A stretch of DNA of 43,720 bases from an uncultured bacterium (GTDB taxonomy: Bacteria > Bacillota > Clostridia > Lachnospirales > Lachnospiraceae), in NCBI GenBank assembly GCA_905214955.1, contig CAJMON010000019.1, forward strand, positions 1 to 43,720. Direction: 5' to 3'. Under the pieces are notes generated by a model that ran no database searches, was not told where the DNA came from, and saw nothing but the letters and a program-made list of their open reading frames with translations. Shown here piece after piece: positions 15,814 to 25,121 of this stretch; positions within the stretch are counted from its first letter, which is position 1; the number at the start of each line of letters is the position of its first letter. A program made the position numbers and the translations under genes.

Positions 15814-16686
15814 TTATTTGGCAGCAGTTTCGCTCTCAGACTCTGTCTCTGTTTCAGCAGCACTCTCTGCTTCGGATGCGCTCTCGCTCTCATCCTCTTT
15901 GCCTAAGCATACCATGTCGCTCAGGTCATATTTCTCTGCCAGTTCTGCAAAAGTACCGTCCTCTACCAGTTTGTCCAGGTCTGCGTCTACAATGTCACGC
16001 AGCTCGGTGTTGCCTTTCTTAAAGCCAACTGCATACTGCTCAGAGTTCAAATGCTCATCCAGGATCACGAAATCATCTCCGTTGTCTCTGGTAGAAATCT
16101 GATAATTGGCTACTCCGATGTCCATCGCGATGGCATCTACGGCACCTGCCTGCAGCTCTACAAATGCACTGTTGTAATCGGAGAACTCCTGAAGTGCTGC
16201 AAAGGTATCTGCCAGGGATTTCTGCTGTTCTTCATCCTGGAGTACATTCAGAGCTGCGCTGGCTGCCTGTACGCCTACGGTCTTTCCTGCCAGATCTTCC
16301 AGCTTTTCAATACCAGCATTTTTATTTACCACAACTACCTGGCTGTTGTCTACATACGGTTTAGACCAGGTATAATCATCCTCACGGCCTGTCATGGTGA
16401 AACCGTTCCAGATACAGTCAATGGAGCCTGAATCCAGTTCCATATCTTTGGAATCCCAGTTAATCGGAGTCTTTACAAGCTCCCAGCCTTCTAAGTCACA
16501 CACTGCCTGAGCCAGCTCCAGATCAAATCCGGTGTACTCTCCGTCATCTCCCATGTAGCCATAAGGCGGATACTCTGCGTCAAATCCTACGGTAAAGGTC
16601 TTGGTCTCTTCTGCCATGGCTCCCATGCCAAAAAGAGAAGCAGTCATTGCACCACATAACAGAACACTGATAAATTTCTTTTTCAT
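15814..16686 (-). CDS. Polar amino-acid ABC transporter, substrate-binding protein
   Basis: A 290-residue family 3 binding protein that captures amino acids outside the membrane. A signal peptide covers residues 1 to about 25 (MKKKFISVLLCGAMTASLFG, cut after GAMA). The domain then starts FTVGFDAEYPPYGYMGDDGEYTGFDLELA, with IDCIWNGFTMTGRED and ELQAGAVDAIAMDIGVANY. There is no lipobox: the only early Cys is in VLLCG, not in an L-x-(G/A)-C context before the cleavage site. The last 25 residues are a Ser/Glu/Thr/Ala tail, as in the MetQ-like protein at 38041. How it is held at the membrane is unclear. AGGAGG precedes the ATG. Confidence 0.92.
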   Translation of the reverse strand: MKKKFISVLLCGAMTASLFGMGAMAEETKTFTVGFDAEYPPYGYMGDDGEYTGFDLELAQAVCDLEGWELVKTPINWDSKDMELDSGSIDCIWNGFTMTGREDDYTWSKPYVDNSQVVVVNKNAGIEKLEDLAGKTVGVQAASAALNVLQDEEQQKSLADTFAALQEFSDYNSAFVELQAGAVDAIAMDIGVANYQISTRDNGDDFVILDEHLNSEQYAVGFKKGNTELRDIVDADLDKLVEDGTFAELAEKYDLSDMVCLGKEDESESASEAESAAETETESESETAAK

Positions 16687-16765
16687 AATTTTCGATCCTC
16701 CTTGCAAAGCGGGCATTTTAGTATATTAGTAATTGACCACTCTGCTTCGCTAAATTCATGGAGCT

Positions 16766-16794
16766 ATAGTACCACACCTTCCAAATGCTGTCAA
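16766..16794 (-). promoter_or_regulatory. Promoter of the amino-acid ABC operon
   Basis: TTGACA (16794-16789) and TACTAT (16771-16766) on the minus strand with a 17-bp spacer. The -35 overlaps the end of the upstream methyltransferase gene. Confidence 0.8.
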
Positions 16795-17573
16795 CCAGAA
16801 ATTCTTCTCTGCCTGGAAACCTCGTACATGAGAATGGAAGCCGCCACTGCCGCATTTAAAGATTCCACCTGGCCGCTCATGGGAATCCGGATGTAATCGG
16901 TAGCCAGGGCTGCCGTCTCATCTGTCAGGCCGTTTCCTTCATTTCCAATGAGAAATGCACTGGGACCGGTATAGTCTTTTTCATCGTAAAATGCAGTCCC
17001 TTTCAGATGAGCAGCATAAACGGAAATCTTTTTTTTCTTCAGATCCCGGACTGTCCTGCGGAAATCTTCTGCATAAAGAATGGGGACCCGGTAAATGGAG
17101 CCCATGGTAGAGCGTATCGTCTTTGGATTGTAAATGTCTGCGGTTTCCGGACTCATTAAAATTCCAGTAATTCCGGCACCTTCCCCAGTACGCACCATGG
17201 TTCCCAAATTTCCTGGATCCTGGATATTTTCCAGAAGAAGAAGGCAGGGATTTTTTCCATCTAACATCTGCTCCAAAGACCATGACGGCCGTTTTACAAT
17301 GCTTAAAATTCCCTGCGGCGTGCAGGTATCGGAAATGCGCCCAAACACATCGTCTGACACCACCAGGACATTCCGGGTTTTCACTGCCTTCCGGTGTTCC
17401 TCTTTTTCCATAAAATGCTCTGACACATAGCTTTTTACAATCCAGTCCGCCGGTGCTTCCTGAAACATTTTTAGGCCTTCCACTACAAAAACGCCTTCTT
17501 CTTTGCGGCATTTCGCTTTTTTCTGCAGCTGGATCAAATGCTTGATCTGCTGGTTTGCGGTACTTGTAATCAT
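16791..17573 (-). CDS. SpoU/TrmH-family RNA 2'-O-methyltransferase
   Basis: About 260 residues. It transfers a methyl group from SAM to a ribose 2'-OH in rRNA or tRNA. The N-terminal substrate-binding domain (about residues 1-95, ITSTANQQIKHLIQLQKKAK and GVFVVEGLKMFQEA) is followed by a SPOUT domain with NIQDPGNLGTMVRTGEGAGI, FLIGNEGNGL and the knot motif IPMSGQVESLNAAVAASILMYE. The RNA target cannot be read from sequence. Start codons GTG (17576) and ATG (17573) are adjacent; the AAGGAGAGG site is 13-16 bases upstream of either, so the start is uncertain by one codon. It stands alone between pfkA and the ABC operon. Confidence 0.9.
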   Translation of the reverse strand: MITSTANQQIKHLIQLQKKAKCRKEEGVFVVEGLKMFQEAPADWIVKSYVSEHFMEKEEHRKAVKTRNVLVVSDDVFGRISDTCTPQGILSIVKRPSWSLEQMLDGKNPCLLLLENIQDPGNLGTMVRTGEGAGITGILMSPETADIYNPKTIRSTMGSIYRVPILYAEDFRRTVRDLKKKKISVYAAHLKGTAFYDEKDYTGPSAFLIGNEGNGLTDETAALATDYIRIPMSGQVESLNAAVAASILMYEVSRQRRISG

Positions 17574-17679
17574 CACTTCAGTGTTTCCTCTCCTTTTTCA
17601 TTTCTGACTTTATAGTCAAACAGGCCATCGCTCTTTTCTTCCCGGTGGGAGCCCACTGCTCCTGTCCAATATGCTTTGC

Positions 17680-17730
17680 AAAAAAGGCTGCGGCACCATC
17701 CGGAAGCTTCCGGCAGTACGCAGCCTTTCT
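17680..17730 (-). terminator. Terminator of dnaE-pfkA
   Basis: A 10-bp stem (17683-17692 with 17719-17728) enclosing a second perfect CCGGAAGCTTCCGG palindrome, followed on the minus strand by TTTTTTGC. It lies just after the pfkA stop. Confidence 0.88.
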
Positions 17731-17739
17731 TTTCATTCA

Positions 17740-18714
17740 TTAGATGGATAATCTCTTTGCTACATCTACCCAGTACTGAGGCAGGTCTTTCTTCATGGCC
17801 AGTGCCTCGTCAATATCGAAATCACAGAATTCTCCGTTGCGGTAGCCTACCACCCGGTTGGTCTTTCCTTCACACAGAAGATCCACTGCCAATGCACCCA
17901 TCATGGATGCGTATACACGGTCTTTGCAGGTAGGGCTTCCGCCTCGCTGCATGTGGCCCAGGATCGTGGCTCTGGTCTCCACACCGGTCGCTGCCTCAAT
18001 CCGGCGCGCCATACTGGTGGAATGTCCGATACCTTCCGCGTTGATGATGATGTGATGTTTCTTGCCGCGCTTCCGGTTGTTGATGATGTTGTTGATCAGC
18101 TTCTGCTCATCATAATCATAACGCTCCGGCAAAAGAATGTCCTCTGCGCCGTTGGCAATGCCGCACCACAGTGCAATGTATCCTGCATTTCTGCCCATTA
18201 CTTCGATGATACTACATCTTTCATGGGAAGTAGAGGTATCACGTACTTTATCAATGGCCTCCATGGCGGTATTCACAGCCGTATCAAAACCGATGGTATA
18301 CTCGGTACAGGCAATGTCCAGATCGATGGTTCCAGGAAGTCCGATGGTATTGATCCCAAGTGCTGCCAGCTTCTGCGCACCTGCAAAGGAACCGTCTCCT
18401 CCGATGACAACAATGCCGTCAATACCATGTTTTCTGCAAACCTCTGCGCCTCTTGCCTGTCCTTCCGGAGTACGGAACTCTGCACAGCGGGCAGTATACA
18501 GAACAGTACCTCCACGGGAAATAGTATCTGACACATCCCGCGCGGTCATATCAATGATCTCCTCATTCAGCAGGCCGTTGTATCCCTTCTGGATTCCCTT
18601 TACCTTAAGTCCTTTGGCAATGCCGCTGCGCACAACTGCACGGATAGCCGCATTCATGCCCGGGGCATCGCCGCCGCTGGTCAATACTCCAATCGTTTTT
18701 ACTTCTTTTGCCAT
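17740..18714 (-). CDS. pfkA: ATP-dependent 6-phosphofructokinase
   Basis: Phosphorylates fructose 6-phosphate in glycolysis. The 324-residue product has LTSGGDAPGMNAAIR (ATP loop), VIGGDGSFAGA and LPGTIDLDI. The Gly in GGDGS and the Gly in PGTID are the ATP-type choices, not those of PPi-dependent enzymes. MGRNAGYIALWCG and GHMQRGGSPTCKDR are also present. One oddity: the usual TIDND reads TIDLD, with Leu for Asn beside the catalytic Asp; I believe this is common in Clostridia, from memory. The start at 18714 is 8 bases after GGAGGT. It follows dnaE by 71 bases, a gene order common in Firmicutes. Confidence 0.95.
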   Translation of the reverse strand: MAKEVKTIGVLTSGGDAPGMNAAIRAVVRSGIAKGLKVKGIQKGYNGLLNEEIIDMTARDVSDTISRGGTVLYTARCAEFRTPEGQARGAEVCRKHGIDGIVVIGGDGSFAGAQKLAALGINTIGLPGTIDLDIACTEYTIGFDTAVNTAMEAIDKVRDTSTSHERCSIIEVMGRNAGYIALWCGIANGAEDILLPERYDYDEQKLINNIINNRKRGKKHHIIINAEGIGHSTSMARRIEAATGVETRATILGHMQRGGSPTCKDRVYASMMGALAVDLLCEGKTNRVVGYRNGEFCDFDIDEALAMKKDLPQYWVDVAKRLSI

Positions 18715-18785
18715 GATCTTTACCTCCATTAGGTTTTATCGTCCTGAAAGCTCTCGTCTTTAGAGTATTTCATATCGTTTTCATT

Positions 18786-21700
18786 CTAATGCATTTGCGC
18801 AAGTTTTTCAATAGACTTTTCTACAACTTTTACATTCTCAACACCGAATCTGCTTCCGATTTTTGCCACCAGATCCTCGTCAATGTGAATGTCCCAGTTT
18901 CCGGTGAGACGTTTCACCGCCCTCTGCTTTTTCAGGTAAATTATCACCCGGTCCCGCCCGTCTGAGGTGCGTAAAATGTCATGGAGAGCCTGCTCCCCAT
19001 TCTGAAATGTTTCCAGATCAGCAAACTGAATCCACAATTCCCTTGGTACATCCTCAAAAGCCTGAACCCGCTCACAGATCAGCTTGCTTGGCCGGTCATC
19101 CTCTGTGGAAACTCTTCCCTGAATAAAGACTTTGCTGTCTTCTTCCAGCATGTTCCGGTTGTTTTCATAATCTCTGGGGAAAATCACCACTTCCACGGTT
19201 CCCACCAGGTCTTCCAGGGTCACAAAGGCCATGGTCTTTCCGGTTTTGGTGTGTTTGATGGTCTTAGCGGTAAGCATTCCACCCACAACCACTTTTTCTC
19301 CATCCTTGACTCTGGACACGCCGGTTTCCTCATCCAGCATAAAGTCCGCCGTCACCGCCGAAATGTTTTTTCTCCACATGGCTTCATATTTTTCCAGAGG
19401 ATGGCCGCTGATGTACACGCCCAGCACTTCCTTTTCAAAGGAAAGAAGCTGCTCTTTGTCGTACTCTCCCACATTTGGCAGTTTAATCAGAAAGCTTTCT
19501 TTTTCTTCCTCCGGTGCCAGGTCAAACAGTGTCATCTGCCCTGCCATGGTGTTCTTTTTCTCCTGGTTGATGGTGTCTAAGATCTGCACATAGATCATCA
19601 TTTTCTGCTTTCTGGTTCCTGGAAGTCCGTCTAAGGCTCCTGCCTTGATAAAGTTTTCGATGACCCGCTTATTCATATCCCTGGAAGGAAGCCGCTCAAT
19701 AAAGTCCTGCAGGGTCTTATACGGACCTCTTGCCTTTCGCTCTTCCACCAGCCCTGAAATCACCGGCTTTCCAATGCTCTTGATGGCAGACAGTCCGTAG
19801 CGGATGTTGGTGCCATCCACGGAAAATCCGGACTCTCCCTGGTTCACATCGGGAGGAAGAATGGAAATTCCCATCTGTCGGCAGGTGAGAATGTACTCTG
19901 CCACCTTTGCCGGGAAATCAATCACTGAAGTCATCAGAGCCGCCATATATTCTACCGGATAATAATATTTCAGATACGCTGTCTGATAAGACACCACCGC
20001 ATAGGCTGCCGCATGGGACTTGTTGAAAGCGTACTTGGCAAAATCCGTCATCTCATCGTAAATCTTGTTAGCCACCTGTTCGCTGATGCCGTTGGCAATG
20101 CAGCCTGGCACGCCCTCTTCTTTGTTTCCGTACACAAAGTTCTGGCGTTCCTTTGCCATCACCGCCGCCTTTTTCTTGGACATGGCGCGGCGCACCAGGT
20201 CACTTCTTCCAAGGGTATAGCCCCCTAAATTCCGCACAATCTGCATAACCTGTTCCTGGTACACAATACACCCGTAGGTGGCGTCCAGAATAGGCTCCAG
20301 CTGGGGGCAGTCATAATGGATGCTTTCCGGATTGTTTTTTCCTTTGATGTACTGGGGAATAAAATCCATGGGACCTGGCCGGTACAGGGAAATTCCGGCG
20401 ATGACATCCTCCAGGCTCTGTGGCTTTAGCTCCTTCATGAAGCTTTTCATCCCCGCGCTTTCCAGCTGGAACACGCCTTCCGTCTTTCCGGTGCCAATGG
20501 AATCCAGCACTGCTTTATCGTCATAATCAATTTTGTCAATATCAATGGTTTTTCCGGTACTTTTTTCCGCCAGACGCACAGCATTTTGAATCACCGTCAG
20601 AGTCCGTAGACCCAGAAAATCCATTTTCAGAAGCCCCAGCTCTTCCAGGGTCGTCATAGTAAACTGGGTGGTAATGGAACCGTCTCCGGCCCTGGATAAG
20701 GGCACGTATTCATCTACGGATTTCTGGCTGATCACCACACCTGCTGCGTGCATGGAGGTGTGTCTTGGCAGGCCCTCCAGCCGTCTTGACATGTCAATCA
20801 GCTTTTTCACCTGCTCGTCATTGTCATAGAGCTGTTTTAAATCATTGTTGGCTTTTAGTGCCTTATCAATGGTAATGTTCAGCTCAGAGGGAATCATTTT
20901 GGCAATGGAATCCACCATGGCATAGGACAGATCCATAACCCGGCCCACATCCCGGATCACACCTCTGGCAGCCAGCGTACCGAAGGTAACAATCTGGGCC
21001 ACCCGGTCTTTTCCGTATTTGCGCACTACATAGTCAATGACCTCCTGGCGCCGTTCAAAACAGAAATCCACGTCAATATCCGGCATGGATACACGTTCTG
21101 GATTCAGGAACCGCTCAAACAGCAGGTTGTAGCGGATGGGGTCCAGCTTGGTGATGCCAAGAGTATAGGACACCAGGCTTCCTGCCGCAGAACCTCTTCC
21201 GGGACCTACTGCAATTCCCTGACTTCTGGCATAATGGATGAAATCCCACACAATCAGGAAGTAGTCCACATAGCCCATGGTCTTGATGGTATTCAGCTCA
21301 TATTCCAGCCTTGCTTTCAGCTCCTTGGTCACAGGATGGTAACGTTTTTCCAGACCAGACCAGCACAGTTCATTTAAATATTCCCAGGCTGTCTTTCCAT
21401 CCGGCACGTCATACTGAGGCAGTTTGGTCTTTCCAAACTCAATCTCCACATGGCACCGGTCTGCAATTTTCTGGGTATTTTCCAGAGCCTGGGGCGCATA
21501 AGGAAACAAGGCTTTCATCTCTTCCGGAGATTTCACATAATACTGACCGCCCTCATAGCGCATCCGGTCTTCATCCGTCAGTTTCTTTCCAGTCTGAAGA
21601 CACAGCAGGATGTCGTGGGGCTCTGCATCGGTGTCTCTGGTGTAGTGGACATCGTTGGTAGCCACCAGCTCAATGCCGGTTTCCTGGCTCATGCGCAGAA

Positions 21701-22268
21701 GCTGCTGATTCACCAGGCGCTGCTCCGGGATTCCGTGATCCTGAAGCTCCAAAAAGAAATTTCCTTTTCCAAAAATGCCCTCATAACGCAGGGCAGCCTC
21801 TTTCGCTTCTTCGTACAGCCCCCTTACCAGATACCGGGGAATCTCTCCTGCCAGGCAGGCGCTTAAGGCAATGATTCCTTCATGGTACTCGTTTAACAGC
21901 TCCAGGTCCACACGGGGCTTATAGTAAAAGCCTTCCACAAAACCCTTGGAAACAATTTTCATCAGGTTGGCATATCCCTGATTATTTTCTGCCAGCAGCA
22001 CCAGATGGTAATACCTGTCATCCTTTGCTCCGGCTTCTTTGTCAAAACGTGAATTTGGCGCCACATATACTTCGCAGCCCAGGACAGGGTTGATCCCTGC
22101 CGCTTTGGCTGCTCTGTAAAAATCAATGACGCCAAACATAACTCCATGGTCTGTGATGGCTGCGCTGTTCATGCCCAGCTCTTTGACCCTGGCTACATAT
22201 TCTGTAATTTTATTGGAACCGTCCAGCAGACTGTACTCTGTATGGACGTGTAAATGTGCAAACCCCAT
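18786..22268 (-). CDS. dnaE: DNA polymerase III subunit alpha (DnaE)
   Basis: The 1160-residue replicative polymerase catalytic subunit of the DnaE type; Gram-positive bacteria also use PolC, which is not in this window. Domains in order: PHP (residues 1 to about 200, HLHVHTEYSLLDG, ITDHGVMFG), palm with GPGRGSAAGSLVSYTLGI and the catalytic pair in PDIDVDF (about residue 398), a third Asp region near LLKMDFLGLRTLTVI, fingers (YRPGPMDFIPQYI), a helix-hairpin-helix, and a C-terminal OB fold (about residues 985-1060). The ATG follows AAGGAG and GGAGG. It lies 30 bases after the CPBP protease gene and leads into pfkA. Confidence 0.97.
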   Translation of the reverse strand: MGFAHLHVHTEYSLLDGSNKITEYVARVKELGMNSAAITDHGVMFGVIDFYRAAKAAGINPVLGCEVYVAPNSRFDKEAGAKDDRYYHLVLLAENNQGYANLMKIVSKGFVEGFYYKPRVDLELLNEYHEGIIALSACLAGEIPRYLVRGLYEEAKEAALRYEGIFGKGNFFLELQDHGIPEQRLVNQQLLRMSQETGIELVATNDVHYTRDTDAEPHDILLCLQTGKKLTDEDRMRYEGGQYYVKSPEEMKALFPYAPQALENTQKIADRCHVEIEFGKTKLPQYDVPDGKTAWEYLNELCWSGLEKRYHPVTKELKARLEYELNTIKTMGYVDYFLIVWDFIHYARSQGIAVGPGRGSAAGSLVSYTLGITKLDPIRYNLLFERFLNPERVSMPDIDVDFCFERRQEVIDYVVRKYGKDRVAQIVTFGTLAARGVIRDVGRVMDLSYAMVDSIAKMIPSELNITIDKALKANNDLKQLYDNDEQVKKLIDMSRRLEGLPRHTSMHAAGVVISQKSVDEYVPLSRAGDGSITTQFTMTTLEELGLLKMDFLGLRTLTVIQNAVRLAEKSTGKTIDIDKIDYDDKAVLDSIGTGKTEGVFQLESAGMKSFMKELKPQSLEDVIAGISLYRPGPMDFIPQYIKGKNNPESIHYDCPQLEPILDATYGCIVYQEQVMQIVRNLGGYTLGRSDLVRRAMSKKKAAVMAKERQNFVYGNKEEGVPGCIANGISEQVANKIYDEMTDFAKYAFNKSHAAAYAVVSYQTAYLKYYYPVEYMAALMTSVIDFPAKVAEYILTCRQMGISILPPDVNQGESGFSVDGTNIRYGLSAIKSIGKPVISGLVEERKARGPYKTLQDFIERLPSRDMNKRVIENFIKAGALDGLPGTRKQKMMIYVQILDTINQEKKNTMAGQMTLFDLAPEEEKESFLIKLPNVGEYDKEQLLSFEKEVLGVYISGHPLEKYEAMWRKNISAVTADFMLDEETGVSRVKDGEKVVVGGMLTAKTIKHTKTGKTMAFVTLEDLVGTVEVVIFPRDYENNRNMLEEDSKVFIQGRVSTEDDRPSKLICERVQAFEDVPRELWIQFADLETFQNGEQALHDILRTSDGRDRVIIYLKKQRAVKRLTGNWDIHIDEDLVAKIGSRFGVENVKVVEKSIEKLAQMH

Positions 22269-22298
22269 AGGCTCCTTCCTCCATTTGCTCCTGTCCGC

Positions 22299-23225
22299 TT
22301 AAAACGGAATTTCCTGAACGATCATATAACCAAGACAGATGCCTGCTCCCAGGCACAATGCCGGTGTCACAAGGCCTCCAAGCCCTTTTTGCTCTGCGTG
22401 AAGGTTCTCCCGCACAGTTTGAAGCCTTCCGCTCTTTTCCGACATCCATACCAGCACACAGACAGCAAGAGCCGTGGCTGCCGCTGCCATAACGCCGTAG
22501 ATGCAGATTCCATTCACCAGCTCTGTCCTGGTCAGGGTGTATGCGCTCTCTGTATAGGCTGCTCCCTGAGCGTTCTGCAGGTATCTGGTAAGGGGCTCCT
22601 GCACTGCCATAATCAAGACATTCCAAGCGTTAATGAGGAAATGAGCCTCCATGGAATAAAAAATACTGCCTGTCGCTTCCACCAGCAGGCAGAATAAAAT
22701 GCCCATAGCCGATGCGTAGAAAAACTGATTCACATTTCTGTGCATCAGTCCGAACAGCAGTCCGCATACCACAGCACCTTTTAAAATTCCCTGTTCCCGG
22801 TACCCCTGATACAACGCTCCACGGAACATAATTTCTTCGCACACAGCGGGAATGAACGCCACGGTCAACAGATTCAGTCCAATGCCGCCCTGGGCCAGCA
22901 TGGTGCTTTCCTCTGCCACATAGTTTGTGGAAAACAGCATGGAAAATGCATTCAGAAAAATGATCAGCGGCATGGACAATACCGTAAACAACAGGGTCAT
23001 CAAGATCATGGAAAGCCGGATTCTGCCCTTTCCAGCCCAGTTTCCCACCGGTTCCCGTTTGATCATCAGGAACACCAGTGCCGGAAGCACCAGCAGGATT
23101 TCCCCTGCTTCCATATTTTCCCATGCATTCAAAGGCAGATTCAGCAGGTTCAAAAGCCTTCCTGCCAGAAAGACCCACAGAACCAGAGCCAGATACAGCC
23201 TGTTTACACTCTTTGTCTTATTCAT
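22299..23225 (-). CDS. CPBP-family intramembrane metalloprotease
   Basis: A 308-residue membrane protein with about eight hydrophobic segments and the three CPBP (Abi) motifs: EEIMFRGALYQGYR (about residue 130), FGLMHRNVNQF (about residue 159) and HFLINAWN (about residue 195). Members cleave proteins within the membrane; some give bacteriocin self-immunity, but there is no bacteriocin gene here, so the substrate is unknown. The start at 23225 lies 6 bases after GGAGG, and the gene overlaps the methyltransferase gene by 8 bases, so the two are translationally coupled. A longer frame to 23336 lies within the upstream gene and is rejected. Confidence 0.9.
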   Translation of the reverse strand: MNKTKSVNRLYLALVLWVFLAGRLLNLLNLPLNAWENMEAGEILLVLPALVFLMIKREPVGNWAGKGRIRLSMILMTLLFTVLSMPLIIFLNAFSMLFSTNYVAEESTMLAQGGIGLNLLTVAFIPAVCEEIMFRGALYQGYREQGILKGAVVCGLLFGLMHRNVNQFFYASAMGILFCLLVEATGSIFYSMEAHFLINAWNVLIMAVQEPLTRYLQNAQGAAYTESAYTLTRTELVNGICIYGVMAAAATALAVCVLVWMSEKSGRLQTVRENLHAEQKGLGGLVTPALCLGAGICLGYMIVQEIPF

Positions 23226-23841
23226 CAGCATCCTCCGGTTCTTTGTCTTTTTGTGCAATGACCTGCACCCACTTGCGGTGGCCGTTTCCTTCCCTGCGGT
23301 CCACTGTACTCCAGATCTTAACCGCGTGAAGCTCACTCTGGTGCTTCATCAGCCTGGAAAGGGACTTTTCCGTATAATCATGGTACAGCCGGTGTCCCCG
23401 GATCTCCTCGCCGTCCCCGTACTGGAAAGACATATACAGATATCCACCAGGCTTTAACGCTGCTGTCACTTTCTCTAAAATCCCATCCATCTCATCTGAC
23501 GGAACATGCAGCAGGGACGCACATGCCCAAATTCCGTCAAACACTTCCTGAAAATCCATTTCATCAAACGTCATATGGAGAACTTCATGATCCGTGTGTA
23601 TCTCTGCCAGCCTGCACATCTGCATGGAACCATCCAGCATGGTAACGCCAAATCCTGCTTCTTCCAGCCACAGCGTATCCCTTCCAGAGCCGCAGCCAAG
23701 ATCCAGAACCTCGGCATTTTCCGGAAGGTATTCTGCGAATTCTTCCAGAATATCCTCCATGCTTAAATTTACCGTTTCTTCAAAATACGCATTTCCATAA
23801 CGTTCATAATAATCTGTCGAGTCCACTTTTTTCTCCTGCAT
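23218..23841 (-). CDS. Class I SAM-dependent methyltransferase
   Basis: A 207-residue protein with the SAM-binding motif EVLDLGCGSGRDTLWL (about residues 44-59), an acidic motif II (VTMLDGSMQM), and the post-motif stretches FDGIWACASLLHVP and ALKPGGYLYMSFQYG. The fold and size resemble small-molecule methyltransferases of the Methyltransf_11/25 or TehB-like kind; the substrate cannot be deduced. The site before the ATG is weak (GAAAGA), suggesting modest translation. It overlaps the CPBP protease gene, which it precedes on the same transcript. Confidence 0.88.
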   Translation of the reverse strand: MQEKKVDSTDYYERYGNAYFEETVNLSMEDILEEFAEYLPENAEVLDLGCGSGRDTLWLEEAGFGVTMLDGSMQMCRLAEIHTDHEVLHMTFDEMDFQEVFDGIWACASLLHVPSDEMDGILEKVTAALKPGGYLYMSFQYGDGEEIRGHRLYHDYTEKSLSRLMKHQSELHAVKIWSTVDRREGNGHRKWVQVIAQKDKEPEDADE

Positions 23842-23874
23842 GAAATATCTTTCTTTTCACTTGCTTGGTTCGCT

Positions 23875-23914
23875 TAAAAAAAGCTGCCGCAAAAGCATCG
23901 CTTCCGGGCAGCCT
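23875..23914 (-). terminator. Terminator of the 78-codon gene
   Basis: A stem of GGCTGCC with GGCAGC (23908-23914 with 23882-23888), followed on the minus strand by TTTTTTT. It lies just downstream of the stop at 23930. Confidence 0.8.
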
Positions 23915-23929
23915 GGTTTCCTCATGTAC

Positions 23930-24166
23930 TCAGCCGTTGTTCATCATAAAAGAAATCAGACGGTCGATATCTTCCTTTTCGTAAGCAACTACTTCCAGCT
24001 CCGGGATCTCCCCATTGGAAAAAATATTTGCCATGGATACATACTGGCACAGTTTGGACTTCAGGTTCAGTCTGTCGCCCTCTCCGGTAACCAGCTCCAC
24101 TCTGCCTTTGCACTGTTCTACTACATCAAAAAATTTGTTGATATCTGAAATATGTTCTACTTTCAT
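23930..24166 (-). CDS. Small hypothetical protein, 78 residues
   Basis: An acidic cytosolic protein beginning MKVEHISDINKFFDVVEQCK, with an alternating alpha/beta pattern (GRVELVTGEGDRLNLKSKL, then ELEVVAYEKEDIDRLISFM). AAGGAG sits 9 bases before the ATG, and a terminator follows, so it is a well-formed gene. No membrane segment, metal motif or known domain is evident to me, and I do not recognise the family. It is separated from the CvfB-like gene by about 70 bases on the same strand and could share its transcript. Confidence 0.75.
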   Translation of the reverse strand: MKVEHISDINKFFDVVEQCKGRVELVTGEGDRLNLKSKLCQYVSMANIFSNGEIPELEVVAYEKEDIDRLISFMMNNG

Positions 24167-24238
24167 GGTTCCTAACTCCTTTTTTCTCTGAAAAAGTTCT
24201 CTGCTTCGGTCAAATTATAAACTACCTGCAAAGAGAAA

Positions 24239-25078
24239 TCAACATCCTTTTTTCCAGATTTTTCCCTCTTTAATCTCAATTTTTTCTTCCTTTAAAAGGC
24301 GTCCCACAGCCCGCTTAAATGCATTTTTGCTTAAGCCAAATTCTCTGCGGATAACGTCCGGTGAAGCGTGGTCATCAAAGGGAAGGACTCCGTCAAACTC
24401 ATCCAGCACAGAAAGGATCATCTGGGCATCCTCTTCCATCTGCTCCGGAATTCTCTCTCTTGCACTTAAGTCCAGCTTGCCGTCCGGCTTCACGCCAGTC
24501 ACACGAAACTCCATCACATCCCCGATCTGGAATTTTCCTGAGGCTTCTCTTACCGGCACCAGTCCGGAATACTGATCATCCACCGCAGCAAACACGCCGA
24601 AATTGTCGCTGACTTCATAGACTCTTCCATGAACATGATCGCCTTTTTTGTAGGGAGAATCTGTTCTCAGATATTTGTATACATTCATAGTCGCGCACAG
24701 ACGGCTGCTCTTGTCAATGTACAGCGCTGCAAGAACCTGCTCACCGCTGCGTACTTTTCTGGTCTGCTCCCGAAACGGCAGCAGCAGATCTTTTTCCAGT
24801 CCCCAGTCCAGAAATGCGCCGATTTTTCCAGTATCCTTCACAGTCATCAGCGCCAGTCCCCCTAACTGCACGCTGGGAGTGCGCATAGTCGCAATCAGTC
24901 TGTCTCTGGAATCTTTATATAAGAAGACTTCCAGGCTGTCCCCCGGTTTTGTGTCTGCAGGCACTTCCTTTTTCGGCAGAAGAACTTCTTCCGAAGCTCC
25001 CGTTCCTTCATGAAGATATACACCAAAATCTACCATTTTTGCTACCGTGAGCGTCTGTTTTTTCCCTAATTCTAACAT
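24239..25078 (-). CDS. S1-like RNA-binding protein, CvfB/YitL family
   Basis: A 279-residue cytosolic protein. Three S1-type OB folds follow each other (about residues 1-65, 70-135 and 145-210; the third contains KKGDHVHGRVYEVSDNFGVFAAVDD), and a C-terminal winged helix (about 215-279, PDVIRREFGLSKNAFKRAVGRLL) completes the CvfB plan. Relatives bind RNA, and in Staphylococcus affect virulence-gene expression; the molecular target here is unknown. The ATG follows AAGGGG by 11 bases. A complete 166-bp inverted-repeat element lies 43 bases upstream and probably interrupts or sets the 5' untranslated region. Confidence 0.9.
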   Translation of the reverse strand: MLELGKKQTLTVAKMVDFGVYLHEGTGASEEVLLPKKEVPADTKPGDSLEVFLYKDSRDRLIATMRTPSVQLGGLALMTVKDTGKIGAFLDWGLEKDLLLPFREQTRKVRSGEQVLAALYIDKSSRLCATMNVYKYLRTDSPYKKGDHVHGRVYEVSDNFGVFAAVDDQYSGLVPVREASGKFQIGDVMEFRVTGVKPDGKLDLSARERIPEQMEEDAQMILSVLDEFDGVLPFDDHASPDVIRREFGLSKNAFKRAVGRLLKEEKIEIKEGKIWKKGC

Positions 25079-25121
25079 TGTGTCCGTTTCCCCTTATCTT
25101 TCTCGTACCTTTTCAGGTTTT

